Below, piece after piece: positions 1-9,498 of a stretch of 64,000 nucleotides of DNA (its first letter is position 1; every line of letters begins with the position of its first letter). The notes beneath the pieces are model-generated. The model had not been told where the DNA came from. It was given only the letters and a program-made list of their open reading frames with translations, and ran no database searches. The DNA comes from an uncultured Lachnospiraceae bacterium (GTDB taxonomy: Bacteria > Bacillota > Clostridia > Lachnospirales > Lachnospiraceae). Location of the stretch: NCBI GenBank assembly GCA_910577275.1, contig CAJTMW010000010.1, forward strand, positions 62,001 through 126,000, given 5' to 3'. The translations under genes were made by a program, and so were the position numbers.

Positions 1-2
1 AA

Positions 3-845
3 GCTTTGACGGGGGGCACAGATGTACTTTCCTCGGAAGACGAAAAGGAAGTTCTCACAGAATACGCAGCGGCAGAACCGGAAACAACAGAGGAAGACTG
101 GTCGGAATATTTTGACGGCCTGAACGGGGCGGCAGTTTTATATGATGCTTCCGCAGACAGATTCACCGTGTATAACAGTGAGCTTGCCGGAACCCGGCGC
201 TCTCCCTGTTCCACTTTTAAGATTATTTCCTCGCTGATTGGGCTGGAGAACGGAATTATTGTGCCGGAAAATTCAACGCGCGCCTGGAGCGGCGAAACCT
301 TCTGGAACGAAAGCTGGAATCGTGACATTGATTTCGGGGAAGCGTTCCGGGCGTCCTGTGTCTGGTATTTCAGGGAGGTTGCAGATGAAATCGGGCGGGA
401 GATGATGCAGGAGGAGCTTGATAAGCTTATGTACGGAAACTGTGATATCTCCGACTGGGAGGGAAGATTAAATACCAATAATAACAACAGGGCCCTGACG
501 GGATTCTGGCTGGAATCGTCGCTTATGATTTCTCCGAAGGAGCAGACAGAGGTGATGGCGCGCATCTTCGGGAAAGAGTCCGTTTATTCGGAAGATGCAA
601 GGCAGGAGCTGAAAAAGGTTATGCTTGTGGCAGAGGAAAACGAAGCGGATATTCCCGTTTACGGAAAGACCGGCATGGGAAAAGCGGAGGGGATTGTGGA
701 GGATGCGTGGTTTACCGGATTCGCGGAAAAGGAAGGGGAAAATATCTACTTTTGCGTATATCTCGGAAGAACAGACGGGAAAGACGTATCCAGCGCTGCT
801 GCCAGAGAGATTGCAATCCGGCTGGTTTCAAATTATATCGCCTGA
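3..845 (+). CDS. Penicillin-binding sensor domain, BlaR1-like / class D beta-lactamase fold (5' partial)
   Basis: The reading frame is already open at the left edge, so only the C-terminal part is present. It has class D serine-acylation motifs: STFK (in RSPCSTFKI), SCV about 50 residues later, YGN, and KTG (VYGKTGMG). The opening phrase (FDGLNGAAVLYDASADRFTVYN) and RRSPCSTFKI resemble the extracellular sensor domain of BlaR1/MecR1, whose serine is acylated by beta-lactams to signal to BlaI. The same fold also forms OXA-type beta-lactamases. Without the N-terminus I cannot tell whether an M56 protease domain precedes it (sensor) or a signal peptide (enzyme). A second BlaI/BlaR1-type pair lies 5 kb downstream and lacks such a domain. 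Confidence 0.75.
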   Translation, partial: ALTGGTDVLSSEDEKEVLTEYAAAEPETTEEDWSEYFDGLNGAAVLYDASADRFTVYNSELAGTRRSPCSTFKIISSLIGLENGIIVPENSTRAWSGETFWNESWNRDIDFGEAFRASCVWYFREVADEIGREMMQEELDKLMYGNCDISDWEGRLNTNNNNRALTGFWLESSLMISPKEQTEVMARIFGKESVYSEDARQELKKVMLVAEENEADIPVYGKTGMGKAEGIVEDAWFTGFAEKEGENIYFCVYLGRTDGKDVSSAAAREIAIRLVSNYIA

Positions 846-1027
846 CATGGACTGCCGCGCCGGGGCTTTCAGGCGCTGGCGTTCCTGTCTCATTTCTTAC
901 TTATTTCTTAAGGTTCCATTAGTTGTTGCTTTTCCGCTGATTTTGTACTAATATATATTCTGGTGTTTTTTATGAAGTAGAAAGACAGAAACAACTGATA
1001 TAGATTTAGAAAGGCAGGAAGGCCGGA

Positions 1028-2233
1028 ATGAAGTTTCGTATAAAAAATTTGTTTTTTGCTGCCGCACTTTTATTGTTATCCTCAGGGTGCGGCGTATTTA
1101 CGGCTTCGGGAGAGGATTCTTCCGATACGCATTCGTCAGGGAAGCCGGAGCCCGGGGAAGTACCGGGACTGTCCTTGGAGCAGGAAGCGGCAAAAAACCA
1201 TCAGGATTATTATGGTCCCGGCGTACCGGTGGCCCTTGTCACCGACGTCAGTTCCGGTGTAAATAACGGTTTCAATCAGGCGGCTCTTAAGGGACTACAG
1301 ACCTATGCCGTGGGGGCGGGAGTATCCTATTCCTGCTACAATGTCTATGCCGACACGCCGGATGCATGTAAAAATACCATTTTAACAGCCATTGAAAACC
1401 GGGCTGAAATCGTAGTCTGCGTCGGCGCTCACTTTGAAAAGGCGGTGGGAGCTCTGCAGGAGGAATACGGCAATATTTCTTTTCTTTTGCTGGACGGCGT
1501 TCCAAGAGATTCTTCCGGGAAAGCAATTCAGGCCGCCGAAAATGTCCATTGTATTACTTATAGAGAAGAAGAGGCCGGTTATCTGGCCGGATATATGGCA
1601 ACTCTGGAGGGCTATCGAAAATTCGGATTTATCGGCGGGGAACAGCTCCCCTCGGTGGAAAGATACGGATTCGGTTTCCTTCAGGGAATCGACGCTGCCG
1701 CCCATTCTCTGGGGGTCAGCAATAATATTAAGGTAGATTACTGGTATGCGGGCACTTTTTCGCCAAACAAAGATATTGAAGATATGGCCCTTGGCTGGTA
1801 TCAGGACGGGACGGAGATTATTTTCGCCTGCGGCGGAGCGTTGTATCAGTCGGTATTGTTTTCCGCGGAGGCCTGCGACGGTATGCTGATTGGGGTGGAT
1901 ATCGACCAGAGCGAGCTTTCCCGGCTTTTTCTGACGTCCGCCATGAAAGGCATTGATTCCTCTATTGTAATCGCGCTGGACGAGTTTTTTGCAAACGGCC
2001 GGAAATGGCCTGACAGGCTGGCAGGAAATACCCTTGCATACGGCGCGAAAGAAAACTGCATCAGCCTTCCGCTTTTAGACGATGCCTGGCGGTTTAAAAA
2101 GGCCACGCAAAACGAATATCTGCAGCTTCTTGCCCGTTTAAAATCCGGCGGAATTTCAATTGACACGGAGCTTCCACTAAAGACAAACATTACGATTGTC
2201 AACCATAATGCGCAGGAGGAAAGTGACTCTTGA
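1028..2233 (+). CDS. BMP-family substrate-binding lipoprotein
   Basis: 401 residues with a lipoprotein signal peptide: KFRIKN, a hydrophobic stretch, then lipobox LSSGC near residue 20. This is followed by a low-complexity linker and a periplasmic-binding fold of the basic membrane protein / PnrA type (PVALVTDVSSGVNNGFNQAALKGL, later GFIGGEQLP and LIGVDIDQSE). The family binds nucleosides or related ligands for ABC import. No permease or ATPase gene is adjacent; the next gene overlaps its stop and also encodes a lipoprotein, so the protein may act as a stand-alone sensor or partner. The start has a GGAAGG-type ribosome site. Confidence 0.75.
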   Translation: MKFRIKNLFFAAALLLLSSGCGVFTASGEDSSDTHSSGKPEPGEVPGLSLEQEAAKNHQDYYGPGVPVALVTDVSSGVNNGFNQAALKGLQTYAVGAGVSYSCYNVYADTPDACKNTILTAIENRAEIVVCVGAHFEKAVGALQEEYGNISFLLLDGVPRDSSGKAIQAAENVHCITYREEEAGYLAGYMATLEGYRKFGFIGGEQLPSVERYGFGFLQGIDAAAHSLGVSNNIKVDYWYAGTFSPNKDIEDMALGWYQDGTEIIFACGGALYQSVLFSAEACDGMLIGVDIDQSELSRLFLTSAMKGIDSSIVIALDEFFANGRKWPDRLAGNTLAYGAKENCISLPLLDDAWRFKKATQNEYLQLLARLKSGGISIDTELPLKTNITIVNHNAQEESDS

Positions 2234-3945
2234 ATACCGGAAGGACTAAAATTAATTATCGTATCTTAATATCTGCTGTCTTTTCAACGCTGTGCCTCAT
2301 CTTTTTTCTTTCCGGGTGCGGAAAAGCGGAACCGGCTGTTTCAGAAAAAGCTTCCCGCCCGAGGGTAAATATTGATGAAAAGCTGACGAAAGGAACGGTA
2401 TCCCTTTCCGCCGCGCAGCTTGCCTCCTACGGTGAAATTGTGGACTGCCTTTTTCAGGAAGACAAAGAAACGGTGAATCTCACACTGAAAATGCCGGAGA
2501 TTCCCAAAAGCGACGACGCCATGATTTACCTGTTTGCCTTTGACCTCTGTGAGGAGTGCAGCTTTTCCGGCAGTTTCCAGAAAACGCCTGTTGCAACCGC
2601 CAGAAAATCAAGGTATGGCAGGCTGAAATGGACTTATGAGGGACGGCAGCTTTTCCAGCAGTTTGTCCCGGCTCTGCTTCTCAACGGGAAATATGTTCCC
2701 CTTTCCTCCGGCGTCTGCATCGGCAATCCTGAAATGCTGGCCGACAATGAGGGAGGCGTCCCTGCGCCGAAGTCAAAAAAGGGACTGCTGCTTGACCCGC
2801 AGATGCTGGAAACGCCCCTTCTTACGGATTTGGGCGTAAAATATGCCATATATAACATCCCCCTTTCCCATATTATGGGGGAGACGGACAACGAGGCGTT
2901 TCCCACCATTTTGTATGAGTATCAGGGAAAAACCTATAAATTCAACGGAGCCGGCATCAACGGCTATGATTACCTGTTTGGTTACCTGACGGACAGCGGA
3001 ATGAATTGTACGGCGATAATTTTAAATGACTGGAACGAGGAATACCCGCAAATGATTCATCCCCTCTCCAGAAATGAGGACGTAAATGCATATTACTATG
3101 CGTTCAATACCGCGGATGAAGAAGGGTGCCAGTACCTGGAGGCGATTGCAAGCTTTCTGGCAGAGAGGTATTCCGGCAAGGAGCACGGCCTTGTGTCGAA
3201 CTGGGTCATTGCAAATGAAATCAACCAGCAGAAAATCTGGAACTATATGGACACGGACGATATTGAAATGTATTGCGCCGAGTTTGAAAAGGCAATGCGG
3301 ATTTTCTATAATGCGGCAAAGAGCTATTATGCCGACGCCAACGTTTATTTCAGCATTGACCATGAATGGAACAGCAATAAAAATAACGATGATAAGAATT
3401 TCAATGCGAAAGAGCTTGTGGAGACCATAAATGAAATCGCGAAGCAGAAGGGGAATTACAACTGGGGGCTGGCCATTCACCCATACCCCGACCCCCTTAC
3501 AAGGGTAAATTACTGGACGGAAAGTTACGATAAGACGGTTGACGCGCCGCTTCTTACGCTGATGAATTTAAGCACGGTAACGGATATGCTGACGAAAGAG
3601 GAATACCTTGACAGGAACGGGGAGGTGCGAAGCATCACGGTAACGGAGCTGGGCTTTTCCTCCGCTTCCGGGGAAAAGCTGCAGGCGGCGGCGTTTGCCT
3701 ACTGCTATTACATACTGGAAGCCAATCCTTACGTGGACGCATTTTTTATGAACCGTCAGACGGACGCCTTAGAGGAGGTCAAGCAGGGGCTTGCTTTCGG
3801 GATTTACAATATGGACCAGACGCCCAAATATATCCTGGATACATTTAAATATATCGACACCAGCCAGGCAAAGAAGCATACGGAGTTTATTTTGAATATT
3901 CTCGGGGCGGACAGCATTGAGGAGGCTCTTGCGTGGGCGCAGTAG
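2230..3945 (+). CDS. DUF5722 lipoprotein, glycoside-hydrolase-like
   Basis: 571 residues starting at TTG, with AGGAGGAAAG well placed upstream and a 4-base overlap with the stop of the preceding lipoprotein gene. Signal peptide with lipobox FLSGC. The body matches the DUF5722 family: VSNWVIANEINQ, FSIDHEWN and GLAIHPYPDPL are typical of a TIM-barrel glycosidase-like fold with an N-E pair and an H-P-Y-P loop. Its substrate is unknown. Co-translation with the BMP protein suggests a surface pair. It ends at a strong terminator hairpin. Confidence 0.7.
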   Translation: MNTGRTKINYRILISAVFSTLCLIFFLSGCGKAEPAVSEKASRPRVNIDEKLTKGTVSLSAAQLASYGEIVDCLFQEDKETVNLTLKMPEIPKSDDAMIYLFAFDLCEECSFSGSFQKTPVATARKSRYGRLKWTYEGRQLFQQFVPALLLNGKYVPLSSGVCIGNPEMLADNEGGVPAPKSKKGLLLDPQMLETPLLTDLGVKYAIYNIPLSHIMGETDNEAFPTILYEYQGKTYKFNGAGINGYDYLFGYLTDSGMNCTAIILNDWNEEYPQMIHPLSRNEDVNAYYYAFNTADEEGCQYLEAIASFLAERYSGKEHGLVSNWVIANEINQQKIWNYMDTDDIEMYCAEFEKAMRIFYNAAKSYYADANVYFSIDHEWNSNKNNDDKNFNAKELVETINEIAKQKGNYNWGLAIHPYPDPLTRVNYWTESYDKTVDAPLLTLMNLSTVTDMLTKEEYLDRNGEVRSITVTELGFSSASGEKLQAAAFAYCYYILEANPYVDAFFMNRQTDALEEVKQGLAFGIYNMDQTPKYILDTFKYIDTSQAKKHTEFILNILGADSIEEALAWAQ

Positions 3946-3959
3946 ATAAACGCGTAACC

Positions 3960-4008
3960 AAAAACCATGGATTTTCGGCGAAAGCCTATGATTTTCCATG
4001 GTTTTTTT
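3960..4008 (+). terminator. Rho-independent terminator of the lipoprotein operon
   Basis: Perfect 12-bp inverted repeat AAAAACCATGGA (3960-3971) with TCCATGGTTTTT (3995-4006), ending in a run of seven T. It follows the stop at 3945 by about 15 bases. Confidence 0.8.
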
Positions 4009-4192
4009 ATGTTGTAAAAGATAAAGTAATGTGGACTGACAGGCGAAAAAGAGGATACCCTACATACTTCCCCCTGTGCGTTAATTTTTGGCGGAGAGAC
4101 GGTGGTCACTGTCACTGTGCGGGCCGCAGGAGAAAAGGCGGCAGGCCCGGGATTCTGAAAGCCTGCCGCAAAAATTCTGTCATCTGGCCGGA

Positions 4193-5890
4193 CTAGCCGG
4201 AGATTACCCGGCAGCGTTTCTGGTAGCATGCAATTCCGTATTTACGGATGGTAGTCATTCCGTCTTCAATCAATGCTTCCTCATAATGCCTGTCGTTAAT
4301 CTGCTGTAGCGCTTTGCGGCATCCTTCGTCAAAGGCGGCTTTTTCAGCGTATTTGAACTCTATGATGATACCGATTTCCTTTTCTTCGATTTCTACGCTG
4401 ATATCACTGTATCCTGCTCCTGTTTCGGCGTTAGAGCTGACTTTCCATCCTTCTGCGCCTGCGAATAATCCCAGTAAAATTCCGTGGTAAAAATTCTCCT
4501 TCATTTCCTTTCTGACACTGGTGTCGCGAATACTGATGGTCTTCCGAAGATACGATGAAAAGCCGTTCTCGATAGCAGACACATCATTTTCCTCAAACGC
4601 TCTTAAGAACCTTTCCAGCATCGGCATATCCTTTTTGGTTTCTTCCCTGAACCATTCCTGTATCTGTTCTTCAAATATCCATTGTATCTCTTTGTTTGGA
4701 ATGACGAGCTCTGTCAGGCTGTCATCCTCTTTCCCGTGTTTTGTCAGATAGCCCGTTGTAAAAAGAATGCTCCACAGACTGTCAATTCCCGAATCCAGGT
4801 CCCTGTAGGTTAATTCCTTCCGAATTTTTTTCCGGATACTTTTACCGTCAAGCAAAAGCTCGATTTCCTCTCTGGTAACTCCGTTGGCCTTTTCGATAAA
4901 TTTTCTGACAATACTGTTACTGCTCGTATTCACCCAGTAGTTTTGCGGCTTTTTAACGCTTCCGTCTCGCAAATCGCCGCAATAATTTATTACGTCCCAG
5001 GGACAGTATATGCCGGTATTTCCAAACAGATAGCCGTCATACCATTCCTTTACGGCGTTATAGTGGTCTGTAAATCCATAAAATGCCAGCATCTGTCTGA
5101 CATCCGTATCTGTAAAACCGAAATATTCCCTGTAGCGCACGTCCTGTACCGTATATACCCTGAAATTATTCAGTCCGGTAAAAATGCTCTCCTTTGATAT
5201 CCGCAGACATCCGGTAAGAACCGCAAAGTACAGACTGCTGTTTGTTTTAAGCGCCTGACCGAACAGGGTTCTGATAAAATTCACCATGGTGTCGTAATAG
5301 CCTGCCTGATACGCCTTATCAAGAGGAACGTCATATTCGTCAATCAGGATGATAGTCTCTTGCCCATAGTGCTTTTGGAGAAAGCGTGATAACATCAGCA
5401 GACTGTTTTCGAGAAGCTCGTCTGACATTGCAAAGCTGCCCCAATCATCCAGTTCAATGAGCTTTGCATACTGCCGGCGCTCTGTTTGACTCAGCCTGTC
5501 GCTGTCTGAAAGGAATGAGAACCTGACTGCCTCGTTACCTATAATTGATTGAAGCTTTTTCTTTGCCTTCTCAAAGGTATCGCCCTCCGCATTTTTCAGG
5601 CTGATTGAGATAACCGGAAACTTTCCCAGATAATTGTCACAGAGCTCTGAGTTTTCGGAAATCTCCAACCCGTCAAAAAGCGTACGGTCGCTGCCGGTTT
5701 CGAAAAAATATTTTAGCATGCTCATATTCAGAGTTTTTCCGAAGCGCCTCGGGCGTGTAAACAGATTTACATATGCCATGTTTTCCAGGAGGTCTCTTAT
5801 CAGCCCGGTTTTATCAACATAGTAAAATCCGTCTCTTCTAATCCGCTCAAAATCCTCGATACCCATAGGGAGTCTTACATTTTCCGACAT
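4193..5890 (-). CDS. AAA-ATPase-like protein with C-terminal PD-(D/E)XK nuclease-like domain
   Basis: About 565 residues. Start chosen at ATG 5890 (MSENVRLPMGIEDF) because GAGG lies 7-8 bases upstream; a longer frame from 5929 lacks a site. The N-terminal half has the AAA-ATPase_like family pattern (FYYVDKTGLIRDLL, then RPRRFGKTLNMSML as Walker A, and IILIDEYDVPLDKA as Walker B). The C-terminal part (SDISVEIEEKEIGIIIEFKYAEKA) carries the D...E-x-K of the PDDEXK_9 domain. Such genes are multicopy in gut Clostridia and Bacteroides; their function is not established. It stands alone between two + strand operons. Confidence 0.8.
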   Translation of the reverse strand: MSENVRLPMGIEDFERIRRDGFYYVDKTGLIRDLLENMAYVNLFTRPRRFGKTLNMSMLKYFFETGSDRTLFDGLEISENSELCDNYLGKFPVISISLKNAEGDTFEKAKKKLQSIIGNEAVRFSFLSDSDRLSQTERRQYAKLIELDDWGSFAMSDELLENSLLMLSRFLQKHYGQETIILIDEYDVPLDKAYQAGYYDTMVNFIRTLFGQALKTNSSLYFAVLTGCLRISKESIFTGLNNFRVYTVQDVRYREYFGFTDTDVRQMLAFYGFTDHYNAVKEWYDGYLFGNTGIYCPWDVINYCGDLRDGSVKKPQNYWVNTSSNSIVRKFIEKANGVTREEIELLLDGKSIRKKIRKELTYRDLDSGIDSLWSILFTTGYLTKHGKEDDSLTELVIPNKEIQWIFEEQIQEWFREETKKDMPMLERFLRAFEENDVSAIENGFSSYLRKTISIRDTSVRKEMKENFYHGILLGLFAGAEGWKVSSNAETGAGYSDISVEIEEKEIGIIIEFKYAEKAAFDEGCRKALQQINDRHYEEALIEDGMTTIRKYGIACYQKRCRVISG

Positions 5891-6035
5891 AACATACCTC
5901 GTTTCCCGATGCCTGCAAGCAACGGGCAAGGTGGCTGCTTGCAGGCATTTGTTGACTGTTCCTGTCTTTGTATCAGTATAGCATAATTCCGATTATCCAC
6001 CAACTGATTATTTATGAAAATCTTCCCGAATCACA

Positions 6036-6081
6036 TTGTAGTATAAGCCTTGCTATGCTATAATAGCCTTATGTACTACAA
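6036..6081 (+). promoter_or_regulatory. blaI promoter overlapped by BlaI/MecI-type operator half-sites
   Basis: TTGTAG (6036-6041), 17-base spacer, TATAAT (6059-6064). The -35 is embedded in TTGTAGTA (6036-6043), and the exact inverted copy TACTACAA lies just past the -10 (6074-6081). TGTAGTA/TACTACA is the recognition core of BlaI/MecI repressors, so the sites bracket the promoter in an arrangement suited to autorepression of the blaI-blaR operon. Confidence 0.65.
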
Positions 6082-6164
6082 AGTGAATACTCTATAAAAC
6101 CGGAGCCGCCCGGCAGGAAATCATGCGGCGGAAGGCGTTTGCAGAGTCAAAAAGGAGGAAAAAG

Positions 6165-6548
6165 ATGAATTCAATTCACCTGACAGAAGGAGAAATGGAG
6201 ATTATGGAGGTGCTGTGGGAATGCGGAAGGCCTATGGGATTTGGAGAACTGCACAAGCGTGTGAATGACCGGACAAAAAGAAACTGGAAAAAGCAGACCA
6301 TGAATACCCTGCTTTTCAGGATAAGGCAGAAAAATCTGGCAGGCGATGTCAGCGAAGGCGGGCGCAGGCTTTATGTGCCGCTTATCACCCGAAACGAATA
6401 TATAAGGGAAATATCGCAGGAGTTTCTTGACAGGAACTGCGAGGGCTCCTTTTCCAAAATGCTCACAGCCTTAGGCGGAGGCGAGAAGGTGAGCGAGGAG
6501 GAAAAGAGCGAGCTGAAACGTATTATGGAGGAATGGGAGAAGGAATGA
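6165..6548 (+). CDS. blaI: BlaI/MecI-family transcriptional repressor
   Basis: 127 residues. Start at ATG 6165 after AAAGGAGGAAAAAG; an upstream ATG at 6123 has no ribosome site. The winged-helix domain shows the family pattern LTEGEMEIMEVLWE, KKQTMNTLLFRIRQKNLA and RRLYVPLITRNEY, followed by a C-terminal dimerisation helix. It represses its target by binding TGTAGTA dyads and is cleaved or released when the partner M56 membrane protease is activated. Its stop overlaps the next start (ATGA), so the two are translationally coupled. Confidence 0.9.
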   Translation: MNSIHLTEGEMEIMEVLWECGRPMGFGELHKRVNDRTKRNWKKQTMNTLLFRIRQKNLAGDVSEGGRRLYVPLITRNEYIREISQEFLDRNCEGSFSKMLTALGGGEKVSEEEKSELKRIMEEWEKE

Positions 6549-8011
6549 GGCTGTACATACATATGATGCTTGGCGGGAGCATCTGTACGCTGCTGTACAT
6601 TCTGTTTAACCATGCCGGCTCCTGCGAACTGCCGCTGAAATGGAGAAGGGCATTCCTTAGAGTAAACATGGCGGTGTATCTGCTTCCTCTGCCATATCTG
6701 GCAGCAAAGGGAAAAGAAGCGTTCAGATATTTCCTTGAGAAATCGGGAAGGGCTTTTCTGGAAAAGAGACGTCCGGGGATAATTGATACTGCCAGTGTGT
6801 GGGAAAGTATTTTTATCATGGACGAAGATGGAAAGCTCCTTTATATCACGGGATACCAGAAGTGGCTTCCCGTTGTGGGGATTATGGCGGCAATTTTTCT
6901 TGCGCTGACGGTGAGCTGGCTGTTTCTTTATCTTCGGACATGCCGCAGGTACAGGAGAACGGCGATATTTTCAGCCAGATTTTCGGAAGAAGCCGGGAAT
7001 GAAATCACAAAAGGACATTTGCGGAAAAGAGTGCGCATCGGCTATTCCCCATGCATAACCACGCCGCTTACAGTGGGGATAGTCCGTCCGGTGATTCTGC
7101 TCCCGGAGGGCATGCGGCCGGGCATACCGAAAAGCTCCCTTGCGGACATATCATGCGGCTTATCCTCCGGGGTGCCGGCCGGCGGCAGAGAGTATGAAGC
7201 TTCCAGGGAGAGTATCATTTGCCATGAATTAAATCATATTTCAGGCAGGGACATGGCGGGAAGGTTTTTTGCCTTTGCGGTTGTGGCAATGGGATGGTTC
7301 AATCCTCTTGCTTTTTATCTGCTGAAGGAAGAAATGGCTGTGAGCGAGATGCTCTGCGACGAGGCGGCGGTTAAAGGAAGGACGAAAAAGGAAAAGTCGG
7401 ATTATATCAGATGCATGATAGAAGCGGGAGCCTGTGCCAAAGAGGCGGGGATGACGGCGGCTTCTTTTGCGGCGTCAAAAAGCCTGCTGGAGGAGAGAGT
7501 AAAACGGCTTATCGGGAAGCACGGGAAAGGACTGTGGAGGAGAGAAGCTGCGGCGGTTATTATGGCGGTCTGTTTTGCGGCAGGCAGTATTCCGGCGCTA
7601 GCTTATGAGATGCCGGGGAAATATACGGTGGTGCGGGAGGATTCCTTCGGTCTGGACGAGGGCTGGAAGGATGTGGATATGACAACATTTATCTCTTATG
7701 AAGATATCGAAAAGGCATACGGGGAGTACAGGCACAGAGAATTATTGTTTATGGGGGATAACGGGAGGCTTTGCTGCATAGACAGCTTCGGAATGGAGAG
7801 CGAAAACCGGGACGGAGAGCCTTGCAGCCATAATTATGTGCCGGGAATTCTGGCGCAGCATGTGGTAAATGCTTACGGGAGTTGCATCGTAGCCACGTGG
7901 GAAGCGGAGGGCTGCGCCGGATGCGGGGAAGTGGCTGCAACGGGAAGGCGGCTGGCAACGGCGGGGAGCAGCCGATGCATTCATGTTCCGAAAGAAGCTG
8001 TCACAAGATAA
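6545..8011 (+). CDS. BlaR1/MecR1-like M56 membrane metalloprotease
   Basis: About 488 residues; ATG 6545 overlaps the blaI stop and has GAGAAGG upstream. Several membrane segments at the N-terminus, zinc protease motif CHELNH near residue 227, downstream E in SEMLCDEAAVKGR, then another membrane segment (AAAVIMAVCFAAGSIPALA) and a short external tail of about 120 residues. Unlike classical BlaR1 there is no penicillin-binding domain, so the signal it senses is unknown. It probably cleaves or inactivates the BlaI-like repressor encoded just upstream. Confidence 0.8.
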   Translation: MRLYIHMMLGGSICTLLYILFNHAGSCELPLKWRRAFLRVNMAVYLLPLPYLAAKGKEAFRYFLEKSGRAFLEKRRPGIIDTASVWESIFIMDEDGKLLYITGYQKWLPVVGIMAAIFLALTVSWLFLYLRTCRRYRRTAIFSARFSEEAGNEITKGHLRKRVRIGYSPCITTPLTVGIVRPVILLPEGMRPGIPKSSLADISCGLSSGVPAGGREYEASRESIICHELNHISGRDMAGRFFAFAVVAMGWFNPLAFYLLKEEMAVSEMLCDEAAVKGRTKKEKSDYIRCMIEAGACAKEAGMTAASFAASKSLLEERVKRLIGKHGKGLWRREAAAVIMAVCFAAGSIPALAYEMPGKYTVVREDSFGLDEGWKDVDMTTFISYEDIEKAYGEYRHRELLFMGDNGRLCCIDSFGMESENRDGEPCSHNYVPGILAQHVVNAYGSCIVATWEAEGCAGCGEVAATGRRLATAGSSRCIHVPKEAVTR

Positions 8012-8059
8012 ATCCTCAGATTCGTGCAGGCGGAAAGTGAAAATCAGGGAGGGTGTTTT

Positions 8060-9400
8060 ATGCGGAAAAAATTGTCAATAGCAGCAATAGTAACCGGCGT
8101 TTTACTGCTTACGGCATGCGCCGCCGGAAACGGGCAGTCGCAGTCGGCAGGCAATGCCCGTGGAAGCGGAGGGCAGGAGGAAGCGCAAAGCGGAGAGCAA
8201 AACGAAGCGTCGGGCGAAACATCAAAGGAAATGCAGGGAAAAATACCGGGGGAAGAAGCGGAACTGAAAGGGGAGCTGACTATTCTTTCATGGTTTCCCA
8301 ATGCGGAATTTACATGGGAAGCGGTAATCGAGGCTTTTACAAAGGAGCACCCGGGCGTAACCATAACCGTTGACTGTCCAAAGGAGCAGGAGATGTATTT
8401 TGAAAATTATGCGACGAAAATCATGTCAGGCGAGGGTTATGACATTGTTCAGGAGGCGGACTTTGCAAGCTCCCAAAAGGGCTGGGATGAATTGGGGCTG
8501 TTTGCCGACCTCTATGAATTTATGGAATCCGATGAGAATTTCCATAAGGAGGATTACTTTTCCTGTATTTATGGACCCATGGAGACGGACGGAAAGCTGT
8601 ACAGTTTTCTGCGAAATGCGGCGCCGGTTTATATCCGCATGAATAAACGGCTGCTGGAACAGGCAGAGGTGGAATATGACAAAGAGACCATTAATTTTGA
8701 TGAATTGTATGAAATCTATGAAAAGGTCAGGGAGAAATGTGGGGAAAAGATATACCTGACGGAGGATGCATATTATAACCCGATGTCGGTTTATGAGGAA
8801 ACCTATTATGTTCAGAATAATCTGCTGGACACAGATGAATATGAGGAATATCTGCGGAAAAACCATGCGATGTGTTATGAGACGGAAAAGAGAAATGTAT
8901 ATAGTGAATTTGGACAGGGAATCGCAAGCGATGTCCTCTGCCGGGTTTTGGGTATAAATTTGCAGAGTGCAGACCTTGTAAATGATATTTTTAACGGAAC
9001 AGAGGATTTCACACCGGCTATTTCCTATGTAAGTATGCATGGCGAGCGTTATCTTGCATCCACGAACTCCCTATCCATCAGCAGTTTTTCGGAAAATAAG
9101 GCTCTGGCGTGGGAATTCTTAAAATTTGTTGTTGGAAATTACAATGTGGATTACAGAGACGCCGGTTTTCTTCCGCCCAATAAGGAAAGAACTACGGCAA
9201 AGTGCGAAGGGGTGGAGCCTGAAATCAGGGAAAAGCTGTTTCAGGATATCGAGGCGATAAATGCTGCCTGTTCGGTTAACATTAATCTGAGCCGTAATTT
9301 AGAGGTTATACTTGAGGATTATTATATCAATAACACCCTGACCGCAGAGGAATGCCGGAAACAGATGGCCGACCGGGTTTATCTTTATATGAACGAGTAG
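8060..9400 (+). CDS. Extracellular solute-binding lipoprotein (sugar ABC transporter)
   Basis: 446 residues from ATG 8060 (MRKKLSIAAIV), preceded by GGGAGGG. Lipobox LLTAC, then an S/G/Q/E-rich tether and a family-1 solute-binding fold (LTILSWFPNAEFTWEAVIEAFTKEHPGV; late SENKALAWEFLKFVVGN). First gene of a binding protein-permease-permease set; no ATPase gene is present, so a shared MsmX-type ATPase is likely. The position behind BlaR1-like may be coincidence. Confidence 0.85.
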   Translation: MRKKLSIAAIVTGVLLLTACAAGNGQSQSAGNARGSGGQEEAQSGEQNEASGETSKEMQGKIPGEEAELKGELTILSWFPNAEFTWEAVIEAFTKEHPGVTITVDCPKEQEMYFENYATKIMSGEGYDIVQEADFASSQKGWDELGLFADLYEFMESDENFHKEDYFSCIYGPMETDGKLYSFLRNAAPVYIRMNKRLLEQAEVEYDKETINFDELYEIYEKVREKCGEKIYLTEDAYYNPMSVYEETYYVQNNLLDTDEYEEYLRKNHAMCYETEKRNVYSEFGQGIASDVLCRVLGINLQSADLVNDIFNGTEDFTPAISYVSMHGERYLASTNSLSISSFSENKALAWEFLKFVVGNYNVDYRDAGFLPPNKERTTAKCEGVEPEIREKLFQDIEAINAACSVNINLSRNLEVILEDYYINNTLTAEECRKQMADRVYLYMNE

Positions 9401-9498
9401 ACTGCGGAAACGCTTAAGTTTCCGAGCCGGACGCAGGGGAGAAAAAAGAGTGCAGGTTCACCAAAACCGGCGCTGACGGGGAAAAAGGAGGTCGCCAG

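Noticed and set aside
3..845. Firm call of a class D beta-lactamase resistance gene
   Set aside because: The N-terminus is outside the window, and the sequence resembles BlaR1 sensor domains at least as much as OXA enzymes.
8426..9040. 204-codon minus-strand open frame within the solute-binding protein gene
   Set aside because: Shadow of the + strand lipoprotein gene; no ribosome site or domain.
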